Shown here one piece after another: positions 48,408 through 60,249 of a stretch of DNA of 64,000 nt. Origin of the DNA: Macrocystis pyrifera (taxonomy: Eukaryota; Sar; Phaeophyceae; Laminariales; Laminariaceae); assembly GCA_031763025.1 (NCBI GenBank), contig JASSKH010000043.1:1136501-1200500 (forward strand). The letters are read 5' to 3'. The notes under the pieces were generated by a model. The model ran no database searches, had not been told where the DNA came from, and saw only the letters and a program-made list of their open reading frames with translations. Positions within the stretch are counted from its first letter, which is position 1; each line of letters opens with the position of its first letter. A program made the translations under genes and the position numbers.

Positions 48408-48843
48408 AGGAGCAACGTTACCACCATCATCATCACCACCAGCGGTAGCAACAGCAGCAGCAGCCGCAGCAGGAGCACTATTCCCAATCCCAAGGACAAC
48501 AACGACAGCAACAACTACACCCGGATCTGTACTAGTAATACCACCAGCAACAGTAGTGTTACGACCAGCGAGATTATCACCAGCAACAGCAGCAACAACA
48601 TCCCACCCACAGCGAGACACGGCCGACGTTAGATACGCACAACAAGCAGAAGTTGGAGCAGGTGGGAGAGGAGCATCAGCTCAGGAGAGCAACGCCCCGC
48701 CATCAAGCGCAACTTCCTTGATTGCGGTTCCGCCGAGCGAAAAATCCACAGTTTGGTCATGTACAGCACAGCCAGGGCAGGTGGTCAATATGCTCAACGA
48801 TAGGAAACAGGAGGAGCAGGTGGTGAACGTGGAAGATAAGTAG
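48325..48843 (+). CDS. Glutamine-rich last exon, unknown protein
   Basis: One frame stays open from the acceptor CATTAG (ending 48324) to a stop at 48841-48843, 172 codons. It reads TAEEWQNLKATAEHDN, a poly-Gln run from the CAG repeat at 48373-48406, a Pro/Ala/Thr-rich stretch (GALFPIPRTTTTATTTPG) and a polar tail with QVVNMLNDRKQEEQVVNVED. The start must be spliced because a TAG precedes it. Poly-Q plus low-complexity P/T regions are typical of transcriptional regulators; no DNA-binding domain is visible here. Confidence 0.45.
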
Positions 48844-49170
48844 GTGAATGCAGGAATGATTTTTTCAGCACCTGGCGTATTTCTGGTTGTGATTGAATGG
48901 TATACGAGCAATTCCAGTAATTTTTTGTTTCACCACGTACCCTGGTAGCCACTACTACCCAGGGGTAGACTCTACTGCATCGATCGTTCCACGTCGAAGA
49001 AGTTTGTTTTGTCTGGCAAGCCGGATGATGAGATTGGATGTTTGATTGGGCGTATGTAGTATTGATAGGTTTTCAACAGATGATCGTTTGAATGTCGCGG
49101 ACAGAGGTCCGCAGTTTGCAGTTTAGTGTTTGGTAGATTGTTGAGGGTAACTACCGGTCTTTCGACCTGA
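48844..49170. other. No gene seen
   Basis: Downstream flank of the Q-rich exon. No frame stands out on the plus strand; an antisense frame extends in from the next ORF. Confidence 0.4.
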
Positions 49171-49500
49171 GTTAAAGCAGTATACCGTACCATACAGTGC
49201 TGGATATCGAAACCAAAATGGTTTCGGTACGGTAAGGCAACAGTATTCTCGATAGCCATTACGCTAGCGATAACGATGATTATCGCTTTCGTCCCCAAAA
49301 CCCAAACTGTCGCAAATGATGATATTGAAAACGGAGGTGGAAACCTGCGTACTAAGACCGTGAAACCTACACGCATGCGTATTTCACTTATTCTTTGTTG
49401 TCCCGTGATCCACACGAGGCTCTGGACGATTCGCGAAAAGAAAATCGACGTCTTGACCACGAGTTGCATAGATTCTGCCGCTCTGCGGCGTACACCGTGA
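49171..49500 (+). CDS. Hypothetical single-pass membrane protein segment
   Basis: Frame open after a TGA at 49168-49170: YRTIQCWISKPKWFRYGK, a hydrophobic helix (ATVFSIAITLAITMIIAFV), then a polar region (QTVANDDIENGGGNLR) and a stop at 49500. Short basic N-side plus helix looks like a type II membrane anchor. The antisense strand is also open here (49469-48972), so the strand is not certain. No family is recognised. Confidence 0.3.
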   Translation, partial: VKAVYRTIQCWISKPKWFRYGKATVFSIAITLAITMIIAFVPKTQTVANDDIENGGGNLRTKTVKPTRMRISLILCCPVIHTRLWTIREKKIDVLTTSCIDSAALRRTP

Positions 49501-49904
49501 TGATTGGTGTCACGATATAATATAATTTACCTTGGGTATGTGTGTCCATCCCTAATGTTTGCATTCCACACATACAGACACCAAGTTTAACGAGGTCGTA
49601 TCCGAACGATCGAAAGATGTTTTTTAGCAGCGATTTTGAGTCATTTTCTGGCTAGCTCGCAATGAAGACCACCAATGCAGTATGGTTGCGCTGTTTCCTG
49701 GTCGCGTCTCACCTTGCTCACCTCTCTTGGCTCTGCCGGGAAACAGTCTCGGGCGCGCTCGCGTCGTGTCCTGGAGCGCGTCTTGTTTTGATATTTCTTC
49801 CAAAAATAGATTCTCCGAGGGCCACCTGTCTGCTCGTACTACTGTATTTATCTCGTATATATAGATATACACATCAGCCTAGTTGAAAATGTACGGGATA
49901 GGGT

Positions 49905-49990
49905 AGATCAATAGTACAGCTGTCGCGTTCGTCCCTTGTGCTTCTCCTTGGGTCGCAGGTTCAAATCCGGCAAACAATGGCCTTGTGCGT
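49905..49990 (+). ncRNA. tRNA-like sequence (Pol III box pair)
   Basis: GGTAGATCAATAGTACAGC resembles a D arm (box A), and GCAGGTTCAAATCCGGC, about 50 bases later, is a near-canonical T arm with box B GGTTCAAATCC. No matching acceptor stem is seen, so a tRNA pseudogene or SINE head is more likely than a functional tRNA. Confidence 0.4.
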
Positions 49991-50939
49991 TCGTTTGATT
50001 TGGGTGCCACCTTTTACAGGGCTAACAGCGGGTAATATATCTCACGAAATATAGGTAAGATATGCTCCTACTCCTGCTCCAGACACGATGCTATTGTGAT
50101 ACGCGTCGGCACTGCCTCTTTGTTTGTTCCACCGGGTACCTGTAACACATTGACTATTGTTGTATTCGTCATCTGATGTGGCTCTTTGCGCGTTCCAATC
50201 CCACCATCTACATAAAAAGGGCATCCAGAGTACGATGACTTCATAAAAGTATCCCGTATATCAATCAGAGCTGAACAGGTGACGAAACTCGACAAGCAAA
50301 AAACTAGACCCTCGTACGTAAACATATTCTGCAATAACTAACTGCCCCCTTTGTCCTGATTCCCCTGTGATTCCCGCCACCCTCCTGCACCTATTACTCA
50401 GCTGCTGGACGAGCTAAGTACCCTCTCTTTAGGTTATGACAAATAACCCGTCGAACGACAACCCGCCGTTACAACAAATGGCCGGGTTTTGACTGGTGTG
50501 CATGTATCAACCCGCAGAAAGTTGTGCGGTATAGCTGCCCAAATACTGCTTATATGGCTGTGCCGATTAATAGGAGGGACTCCTAACCGCCCTGCTTCCT
50601 CTGTGACGGTATTTCCTCTCCACCCCACACCGAGTACCTTGTGACACATACATAGTACGATTATGCACCTATCCACTCGTCATGTTATTCAAAGTAATAT
50701 TTCATTGGAATACAAAAGAAACAAAAATGGAAAATAAGAAACAGGAAAGCTAGCCTAGGATGTCTTTCTTCTTTCACGGGTACGTTATGCACTTATTTCA
50801 GTATTTTGACGAATCCCGACGTTCACATTTTCTTCGAATCTCCACCTGTTATTTTTCGTAATCCCCGTTTTAACAATGGGCACCAGCACTCGCCGTGCCG
50901 TATTCCCACTATCAATAACACTGTACGTATTTGTGAATA

Positions 50940-52570
50940 TAATCAAACCCTTGGAAATAGACAACTGTCCAATTGTCTAATGAAAGCTTCCCTTTGCAGT
51001 TGACTGTGTAGACCCTTAATTCCAGCTTGTTAAAACGCATCGAACCGTATTATCCGGACAATTTACATTATTAGATTACCCCTATCCGACCCTATTGACA
51101 CAACAATTTCATTTTATAGGCAGTCTCCGTAACGAGTGACTCGGACAAATAATAATTATTGGAACTTATCCAAAACTGGTTGTCCGACCAATCTACCAAT
51201 CTCGAACCAATATTAAAGCCCAGCCACGGTGCGCACTACAACAGCAGCAGCAGTACAACGGCAGTGTTCGTATAGTATGTGTGTGCAGTGTTCACTAGGT
51301 CGAGCATCCGAGTGATCGTGGCCTCGTGTCTTTTTTTTCGGTGCTATAGGCTGGGAAACCTACCCGGTCCTGGCGAGCTGTCAACAATAATCAACCCTTC
51401 ACGACCCAGGCGCCTCTGCTGAATTGTCTCTGGGTTGAAAATCTCACTAATTTTGAAATCGCCCGTTTTTATTATCAACCTCAGAAGGAGGAACGTATCC
51501 TACAGCAGCAGCAGCAATACACGTATGTCGAGCTGTCGAGCGTCATACATGTTTCATCTGAGCCCTTTGACGTACACCACACCTAGTGTTGGATATCTTA
51601 CCGAAACTTTCGATACAATGTACTCAGGTTCGGAAACGTACCAGGTCAAGGTGCTGTGTTTTTTGTTACACGGCTGACAGCACAACAACGTGGCTGCTAC
51701 TGTTGTAGTGCTGTCTTGTTGTGCAAGGGTGGCGATGAATACAAGAGTAAGAGTTGGCTCAGACGCTTGGGTCCCACGCTCAGTGCAGCGCATTGGCCAA
51801 CAAAAACTAAGTATAGGCAATAATCGGGGGGAGATGCAGCTAGTATATATTTTCCGGATTCGGGGAACCCATCCAAAACTAGTTGTCTGACCAATCTACC
51901 AATCTCGGACCAATATTAAATCACAGACAGTCTCCTAAATAAACTTTTCTGGCAATTATAATGAATGTGCAGTATGCAAAATAGCATTGCGGACAATTTC
52001 GGCAAATACAAAATCATCAAATCACTTCTTCAGACAAAACAAATGGTGGCCATTCTCCTAAGTCAATTGCCCGTCCGTTTCAAAAGATCAGTGCATATGG
52101 GTCTTCGCAATCGATTGTTTAGACAATACAAAATCATTAACGCTCGAACCCTCTTGCTCACGCAATCATAGTTTATGGGAGAAAATAGACATAAAAGGCA
52201 GATATACCTGGCGCGTCGGCTTCCTTTTCCACGGAGATTCCTTCTTTCAGGAATGTTTTGAGTGAGTAACGTTCAAGCTCATCATGCTGCACATTGTCGG
52301 ATGACAAGCATAACGATAACTCACAGACAGATGGCTTTCGAAATCGATAGGCTGGACAATTCCAATTCATAGACAATCGTCTATATCAACTGTGCCTAGC
52401 CGGTTTCATTTACGTAGTGCGGACAATTTTCAATTCATGGGCATTCGAAAAGATCAATTGTTGTGTGGACAATTCCGATTAATAGACTCACCCAAACCAA
52501 CTGTCGAGACAAATCTCATAACAGACAGCGTCCGGAAAAAATTGCGGACACCATTGACCATTGCAATAGG
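50940..52570. repeat. Degenerate GGACAATT repeat array with a 50-bp direct repeat
   Basis: The words GGACAATT(T/C), ATTCATAG, GACAGTCTCC and AAAAGATCA recur at irregular spacing (51058, 51990, 52344, 52427, 52462 and others). A longer unit, CCAATCTACCAATCTC with flanks, occurs at about 51169-51218 and again at 51872-51920. No coding frame is supported. Confidence 0.6.
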
Positions 52571-55500
52571 AATTTCCCAAGGTGTGATTATAATGAGGCG
52601 CGCGAAGCTCGCAGCGCGAGCCTGTTATTTCTTGGTTTTCCTAGGGATAAAAAGCCTCTTGATAATGGCTCCGAAACGAGGGTAGGGTGGCTTTCTTTGA
52701 GTTTCTCCGTGTGTGTGATTCAACATTTTTCTGGGCCACGTTTGACTACCGCGCTCAACGCACACACGGCACCAATTTCAGTCCCGGCGGGGTCTGTGCA
52801 CGCACACACACAAACGAAACCTTCTCGTGTTGGTGCGGTGGTAAGTCGTTCACATTTGGTTGAGCTAGGTGCGTCAACGTGTGTAGGCACATGTTTGTAC
52901 TGGGCCATGTTGAATGAAATCAGAACCAACAACAGTAAAATATTATAACGTTTTTTGGTTTTGGTTATAAAGGTCAGCCGCAACCAAGAAAGCTGTCATT
53001 GTTGTTGAGGGGGCATAGCCAGTGAGCTGTTCTAGCGGCGTCTTGTTTGGCCCAGTCCATTGGGATGATAGAAAACGACAAATTGCCAAGAAGGCTGATG
53101 TTTCGTCCGCTGTGTGTATCGGTTGTACCTAATTTGCCATGAACCGTGACATCCGCCAAATCCTATGAAGCGTGACCTACGTTTATCTAGGAACCGCATA
53201 TGGGAGCCGGGCTTTCTTGCACGTGGGCGGTAGAGTTAAAAAAAAATGAAACCTGAGCCGCGAGTTCAGCCGGTCGGATACGAGGTAGTCGATACGTCGA
53301 TACTCATTCAGTGATTTTCGCAGGTTTTCTGATCGGAAGCACTGATGCTGGGAAGAGGCCAGTTATTCCGTCTCGTATTAGTTGCAACTGTTCGGAAGTA
53401 CATATTTTCTGATTAGACAGGCATCGAAAACATCTCAAATTTTAAAGGGCCGTTTTGTATCTTCTTACATAGTTGCAGCTGCCCCTCTGAATTTCATGTT
53501 AGTTTCGAACCTTTGAGCCTGGCTTTCTCAACAGGATATATCATATTCAGGACTCCCAAAGGTATTGTAGCAGCCAGCCTTCTCAATGCGTACTCACTCT
53601 GTAACTTGACCCTCGTGAGCCTTTGCTTATCGGGACGCGGTTTCTCTTGGATATTATTGAGTCGCGAAGTATAAGGACCTTGGGCTGGATCTGGACGAGC
53701 GGGCACCCGACGAATATATCAAGACACGCATGAGTCCGGTACTTATCGATGCGGCGTGTGCAAACGATCGGTTGGCCCATACCAATCGCCATGGGCGAGA
53801 AAAGAAAAGATGTCTAAATAAAAACTAAACCAAGGACGAATCCGCACTCTTTTCAACGCTTTCACAGTGCCTATACAAATACCCAAAACACACGGCGCGC
53901 AAAATGGCCAGTAGGTTTCGAGGCACATTGCAGCTCGGGGGCCGCCATCGTGACCGTCGGGGCGAACAGCGAGGGGAACTACATTTGGTCTAGCGCCTAG
54001 AACCATGCACTTACTCAGAGTACGAGACGACCCACAACTCATCCAGCTACTGCTGATATATATGTATTTCCTGGTAGGTCATGCTAGCCGTGAAAATTGT
54101 GCCTTGTACCAGGGTAATAGTCCGCCGTCGTTTCGAGGTGATTGGCGTGAAGCCCGGACCCAGTGGCGTGTATGTTTCCCCGCCTCACATGCCAGATACT
54201 CATCATTTTTTGTCACTCCTGCTGAACGCGCCAAACGATTCATATGGGACGATCAATCAAATCTCTACGCTGTCAAATATATTAAAGCGCCCTCGAGCAA
54301 AATTACAGCATCATCCATTGCCACTGACTGATCCAACGACCATTGCCACTGACTGATCCAACGAAGGTGGGCACATGCAAAACTGTATTAATCACTGCTG
54401 CTTCTATGGCTCAGACGCGTACGATCTCGTCTAGCTGTAAACACGAGGCGGTGCTTACCGATGTTTTCTCAGTCAAAGTTTACAATTTTCCATCTGAAAA
54501 TTTGTGTAAACAATCTTTAAAGTATACCGACACGACGCTAACTGTAATTTGCTTTTTTTCGGTGAGCGGGAGGGGGAGGGTTGGTCGTTTCAAGAAAAAC
54601 ACTATCAGCGTTCCGACCGAAAATCACGGGGCCTTGATATCGAACAAAGAAAAAAAGACTTTTTCGTCGCAAATCATAACGCCAAATTTTGCGGATAGTG
54701 TCCACATCATATTCCTTGATTGTGTTAGTATCGTAATCGAATAAGTATCATGAGTGTCATTCGCGTTGCTTGTATCCCATCTCATGTAGTGAACCGGTAT
54801 TGGTGCGTCAAGTGTGGGGAAGTCATGATCGCCCGATAAGTTGCTATCCCCAGAGTTTCCATCGTAAATCAACAGATCCCGAAGAAAAGTCGCGAGAAAC
54901 TTGTGCGCGAACACTTGACCCAAATTCTAACAGAAACGCATGGTACTAAAACCACGTATGTGAAGAACCGAAAACAAAATCGCCAGTCGGAGACAACAGC
55001 GGTGGGCAACCGACACCCCTGCTACTGAAAACACAACCATCAATGATAGACTGAACCTAACCGAGGAAGCAAAGACAGGAATCCGCCACTAGAAACAGAT
55101 AACGTACTACACAAAACAGAATGCAACTATGTTGAACCTGTCCACTCCGATAAGTTTTGAACGCGAAAAAACACACCCGAAAAGAAATCTGCTCAATCGC
55201 CATGTGTGTAGAATATAAAACCCGTCTGAAAGGCAAGAAAAATGGACAGGGGGTGTGAACCCACAACACGCAAGCTCCGAAACGAGCATTTAATGAGCTC
55301 CGGCCGTGTCGTCCGACATCAACATGACAAAGCCAACCCCACACCCAGAAACCCTGAAAAAAACAAAATATGTATAAACAACGTCAGGAAAAACACGTAA
55401 CAAGACTGAAAGAAAACAAAAACGGTAACAGCGTTCAAAGACGACACGTAAGGAACAACGAAACGATGCAACCAGCGAATCACGGGAAATGAGCTGCAGC

Positions 55501-56470
55501 ACACCGCGAGGTGCGGAAAGACGTAAACTCTGGACAGGAAGGACGACGACTTCCTCGTTGAAAGCACAGACAGCGAACTCCGACGAGAAAAACTATGATA
55601 GAGAGAGAACCGAAAGGCGGAGGATAATACACTTCCAGAGACGCGGAGCAACAACACAGGTAAAGCAAAGTCGGGCTGTACCGCCAGGGTTATCGGCAGT
55701 AGAGACAAAAGTTCAAGGCACAAGCGCGAAAGGCATGCGGATAGTGCGCACGTCATACTTCGTGATGGGCAATGATTGAAGGGGGGTTGAAAATAACGAC
55801 TATTTCTCCATGCTTCCTCCAGGGAGGTTCACAACAAGAATCAGCGTCGTCCGTAGTGCAAGGGTTGGGCCGCTTCGAATGGCAGGTCGCTCGTGAGAGA
55901 TAGAACAACTGGAGAACGTCCGGTTGGGTCAAGGCTGTTGTTTTGACGGAAGATGTCATCCGGCGTGACAAACCTGCTCGAAACTTACCCCTGTCGCCTC
56001 GACAAGTGGAGCATGTGCTGTCACAGCACAGTCGCTGTGGTTCGCATGCCAAGACGACCAGCGTTCAAAGGTCGTCCTGTTGTGCTAGATTTATAGTCTG
56101 GAAAGAACAGGCTATCCAAACAATCCCCAAATTTGTCAACCTTGTACGCAGTTGCGGCAACAGGGGTGGCGGTGTTGTAAAGCATCACGATACCTACAGC
56201 AATATTCGGGGGGGGGGCACAGTTATATACATCGCCTTCTAACAACAATACACCGACCACACCGCCCAGTACGATGGCCGCGAGCGTGTGCTATTTGACC
56301 CGCCTGTGCATTGTCTACTGCATTTAACATACTCTCCCGATAGGCGCGGACCACTTTCGCGAGCAATCGCTTCTCGCCCGACATACGGACAGATTGATGG
56401 TTTCGATGTTGATCATTACATATCGTGGAGGGCACATTTAGCTAACCTCCCCCCGGAAAGAGGCCATACG
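52571..56470. other. No gene seen
   Basis: Short overlapping frames on both strands. 55000-55680 has a strong A bias on the plus strand, producing long but empty-looking hydrophobic frames on the minus strand (for example 55319-55756). No splice-supported exon or family motif was found. Confidence 0.4.
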
Positions 56471-56473
56471 CTA

Positions 56474-56579
56474 TCACGGGGGACAATAGTAAATAGGACC
56501 AAACAGTTCTTGGTAAAAATAGGTAAAAATAAAGGTTTTAGTGTGCACCGTAGGTCCTATTTACCATGGTCCCCCGTAA
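56474..56579. mobile_element. MITE family A, copy 6
   Basis: 106 bp with ends TCACGGGGGACAATAGTAAA and TTTACCATGG followed by TCCCCCGTAA, TA on both sides. Confidence 0.85.
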
Positions 56580-56984
56580 TAGGTATGTTGCCACGACAAC
56601 CAGTGCAAGAACATAAGTATACTTGTCTCGCACGTCCCCAACGCCGCGCAACTCAGAGGCCAGTCAATGGCTGCAGTACCTGGCGGATCGGTAGAAAGTC
56701 TACATCAGGGACAACTTATCTGCAGGCGTTTGACGTAGCTCTTTGTGTTCGACCGGCTTCCGGTAACGGGTAAAAACGGCTGCAACAAATGCCGGTTGGA
56801 CTGCAACAAACCCCGGTTGGTCCGGCTTTCCTCTCGATATGAAGGCCATACTGGCGGAGACCTATTTTTCATATTTTCCTTATGTTTTCCGCGCCCTTGT
56901 TTATTCTTCCGGGCTCTCCTGATATTTTTCCCAATATGTAAAACATAACCTTCCTGATTCTTCTGTTTCTGAAGAAATGCACAA

Positions 56985-57080
56985 ATTGTGACAGAACGCC
57001 TCCGTATCTTGATCCATATGTCCAATTATTTCCAAACTTTGGAAGTCCTGGTAAAATAACTCTTCGATAAGAATGCACCA
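56985..57080. mobile_element. Truncated Harbinger-related right end
   Basis: GACAGAACGCCTCCGTAT at 56990 matches the sub-terminal region of the large element (44003-44020). It is followed by a TTTCCAAACTTTGGAA palindrome and an end TTCGATAAGAATGCACC at 57063, which resembles the GGGCATTCTTATCGA variant in inverse. It lies just upstream of MFS exon 1. Confidence 0.5.
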
Positions 57081-57196
57081 CTCCTCGCGCTATCCTGTTT
57101 AATTTTCTCTCGATCTCCCCTCTACGGCTGTAGGTGCCCACCTCTTCTAGGAGAACAGTCACAGAGGCTTTCCGCTGACAAGGTAAAAGCGGAGAT

Positions 57197-57335
57197 ATGG
57201 TTCCGTTTCCATTCATGCCCTTGGTGGCCATCCTGGCTAGCCTCGTCAGCTACATGATCGTTCAGATGAGCGTCTTCGCCTACGCGGGTTACATGGTGGA
57301 GTACTTGGGCGCTGTTGACGACAAGGACAAGGCCG
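57197..57335 (+). CDS. MFS transporter (ZIF-like), first exon of the second copy
   Basis: ATG 57197 opens MVPFPFMPLVAILASLVSYM, the first transmembrane helix, then VQMSVFAYAGYMVEYLGAV and DDKDKAG, ending at the donor GGCCG|GTGAGA in phase 1. ZIF-like carriers have exactly this order (PxPFxxL helix, PYxxxMV, acidic loop, then YxG). Exon 2 of the left copy starts with the two bases needed to complete the split Gly codon and reads YYSGLLSGAF, so the two pieces fit as one gene structure. In this copy exon 2 would lie beyond 64000, after the LINE. An additional upstream coding exon cannot be excluded, since an in-frame stop precedes the ATG. Confidence 0.8.
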
Positions 57336-60249
57336 GTGAGACTGCTAGCACCAGTAACAGGCGTAGGCATTTTTCGTAATCAGATGTTCGTTCTGGAATT
57401 CGTAGGGGGGGGGGGGAGGGCAACGAGGAAAAATCCCCTAATAATATGCGAAAATCGCATGGTATGCTCAAAAGGTGCCCCCTTTGGTATGGGCTTCTGG
57501 ATTCAGAAACGATTCTGATGGGTTGTAACTGGGTTTCAAGGGTTTTTGTCGGGCCGCCGCTGCAAAGCCCCAATAGAACGCTCACCAAGCGGGGATGGTA
57601 CAGAAAATGCCTTCCCTGTCAAGCTGCCTGCAAATTTCAGGGTGGGTTACGTTTGGTCTGGAGATCACGCATCCCAAGTCTAAAGTTTCAGGTCATACAT
57701 CGTGGCATGCTAAAACGTACGGAACGCTGGGCAGTTCGCGCATTGTTTTGGGCGCCATGCTTTTTATCAGTTTTACTTCCACTAAAAGACGACCTCAAAA
57801 TGGTCGGATGAAAAAAAAAAACTGATGTAGTCATGACCGCACACCTTATACCTTACATATAGCCCAGTTCTTCGTCCAATACGAAGTTGTTTATCAGAGC
57901 GCAGGTACTTGCCGTACTATCCCTCGAAAACCCCGACGTACCGAGAATGTACTAAGCTCCTGCATCAACTCCTGACCTTCCATAGGCCGGACTTCTGCTC
58001 GGATCTCCAATCTATACAAATATATCCCTCCTGGGGTGGACAAGCAGCGTTTAGGCCCGTAGTCCCGTTTCTGCGACAAATCTCTTGGATTTTGACAGGT
58101 CTGTCCCCAAAACGGGACTGGACTATCCCTCGAAAACCCAAATGCCAACCCTCCGGAGGTCGCAGTTCTGCTCGGATCGCCAATATGAAAAGATCTACCC
58201 CCCCTAAGATGGACAAGCGGCATCGTTTAAGCGGGTGCGCCAAGAAAAACTCATCGCTTTTTTTTACTTTGTTTTTTACAAATTGTTTTCAAAAAGACTG
58301 TCAGAAATGTTGTGGTCGGGAAGTTTGTTATTTGTTTTTTTGCAAACGTATTGTGTCGTGTTCAAACGACATTTCCCATCGTTCCCCCCGTTAATAGTGT
58401 TTTTTTTTTCAGTATTTTTGCTGGTTGTCCGCGTCTCCCCAGCAAATTACTCTTAATTGCGGAAGCCCCCCTGTAACACGTCCACAATAACGGCCACCTT
58501 TCCACTGTGCCTCTGCTGCAGCGATGCGCTGCATGGTGCATATATGCCTGATATTCGTATCTGCGAATGGCTTAAGTTGTTTCAGTGGTTTTCTTGTTCT
58601 TTCGGGGTTGTTGGAGCCAGTCTTTTGAAATCAGACTTGACCTTGGCTATGATCCATTGCAAGACCAACGAGAGATGGCACGTATATCATGTCTCACTCG
58701 GGGGATGGACTCCCATGGGAAATTGCAATTTCGTCCGTTCATCCGTATTGTCGCCGTGCACACCCGAAAAGCACGACCACTAGTAGAATCCCCGCCAGAA
58801 TCTCGCGGGGTCTGCGAGACCCCCTTATTCTCGAGAAAAAAGGCATGCGTGCACCGTCGTGGGCGCCGGCGGCAGCTCTTCTGTTGGGACAGGGAGAATA
58901 CGGAACACTACGAGTACGTACCGGAATCGAAGTCACGGGCTCAGAACAGTTGCATCCGGGGAGCTACCGCATCAATAGCCGGTATGAATTAATATTATTT
59001 GACTTCTTTGCTATTTGCTTTTTTCCCGGTTTGACCCTTTTTTTGTGTCTGTGTGTCTGTGTGTCATATCTCATGCTCTTTGCTTTCTGCGTTTATTTTT
59101 CCTTTGCTTTGTCTTCCTTACGTTTAGTTTTTGACTAAGTTCGTTTTTTGCTTTTCTGGTGTCCTCGGTAGCGGAGTAACGAGTTGGCGTGAGAAAAACA
59201 ACAAGAACTACTTCAACAACAATGTACTAGGAATTTCAGTAGGCCTCTTCGCCCCAGTTTCGGATTGGTCATGGTTTGGATGCATCAGTACGCCCGAACA
59301 TATATCCATACGACTTGTGTTCTTAAAATTAAACCGTTCTGTCTACCCGTCGACATCCAGCGCAACCAATATCTGGTTCAATCCTTCAATTCCAGAGAGA
59401 TACAAGTCACGTGGGGACAAAACTACGCCGCAGAGATACTACATTGCTACGTACGCAATGAGCACAGTAGGCAATGCAATGCAAAGTCATTACACTGGAT
59501 ATGACAGGCACGACCTACATATCTATATACTCTGAGAGAGAAATTGGAAGAAAACAAAGAAAAGCAAAGGAAACAACTAACGAAATGATGAAAGGCAAAA
59601 ATACGAAGAAAAACTGTCGTGCCTCCGCGCAGCGCATGTGGCAGACACATGAATAGGACGAGCTAAAATAAAAACACCACTGTCATGTACTCAAAACCAG
59701 AGTGCGACTACTGTATGGCCGAAGGTAAAATAACTGGCAAACAAAAGCACGAAGCACCATCCAAATAGCCGCAGCGGTTGGTGGTGCGTGTAGCACAGCC
59801 AGGTTCCCCGTGCTAGTCCGCCTGGGACGTTGTTACCCTGTCTACCGTCTCCGGCCTGCGTTCGTCAACAAGGTCCCGCCCCTCGACGTCAGACAAGACG
59901 AGACACGCAATGCAGATTCGTCACCCACCCACGCCACAGGACTCATTTATTAACGCATATCAGTAGAAGAAAGGTAGAGAAAGAAATGAAATACAAACCA
60001 CAGAGGATCAAGTGCAAAAAGAAAAATGAAGACAAAGGAAGACCACGTTCGGACCAGCTGCGCCGGTTGACGGCACGAGTAGAATGGGTATATTATACTT
60101 CCTAGTCGGCCTGGTGCCTTGCTACCCTGTCTGCCACCTCCTACGTTCGTCCACCGCCGTTTCCCTTCTTCTCTCGTTCTCCCTCCTCCCCGCATTTCAT
60201 CTGTCGGGTTTCCTTTCCCTCCTCCTGTTTTGCCCCCCCTCCCCCCACT
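57336..60249. other. Long intron of the second MFS copy
   Basis: Inferred intron. It contains a diverged tandem repeat (57915-58075 and 58120-58245, both beginning CTATCCCTCGAAAACCC), some protein-like frames (58457-58783 with SLLKSDLTLAMIHCKTNERW; 58689-58990 with RISRGLRDPLILEKKG) that I cannot assign, and a purine-rich stretch at 59540-60050. CTACCCTGTCT-type repeats lie at 59838 and 60119. Confidence 0.45.

Noticed and set aside
48972-49469. 165-codon minus-strand frame
   Set aside because: Not excluded outright, but the plus-strand frame here has a clearer membrane anchor and composition, so the minus frame was not listed as a gene.
55319-55779. Frames on both strands (145 codons minus, 96 codons plus)
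   Set aside because: They overlap each other in strongly A-biased sequence without splice or family support.
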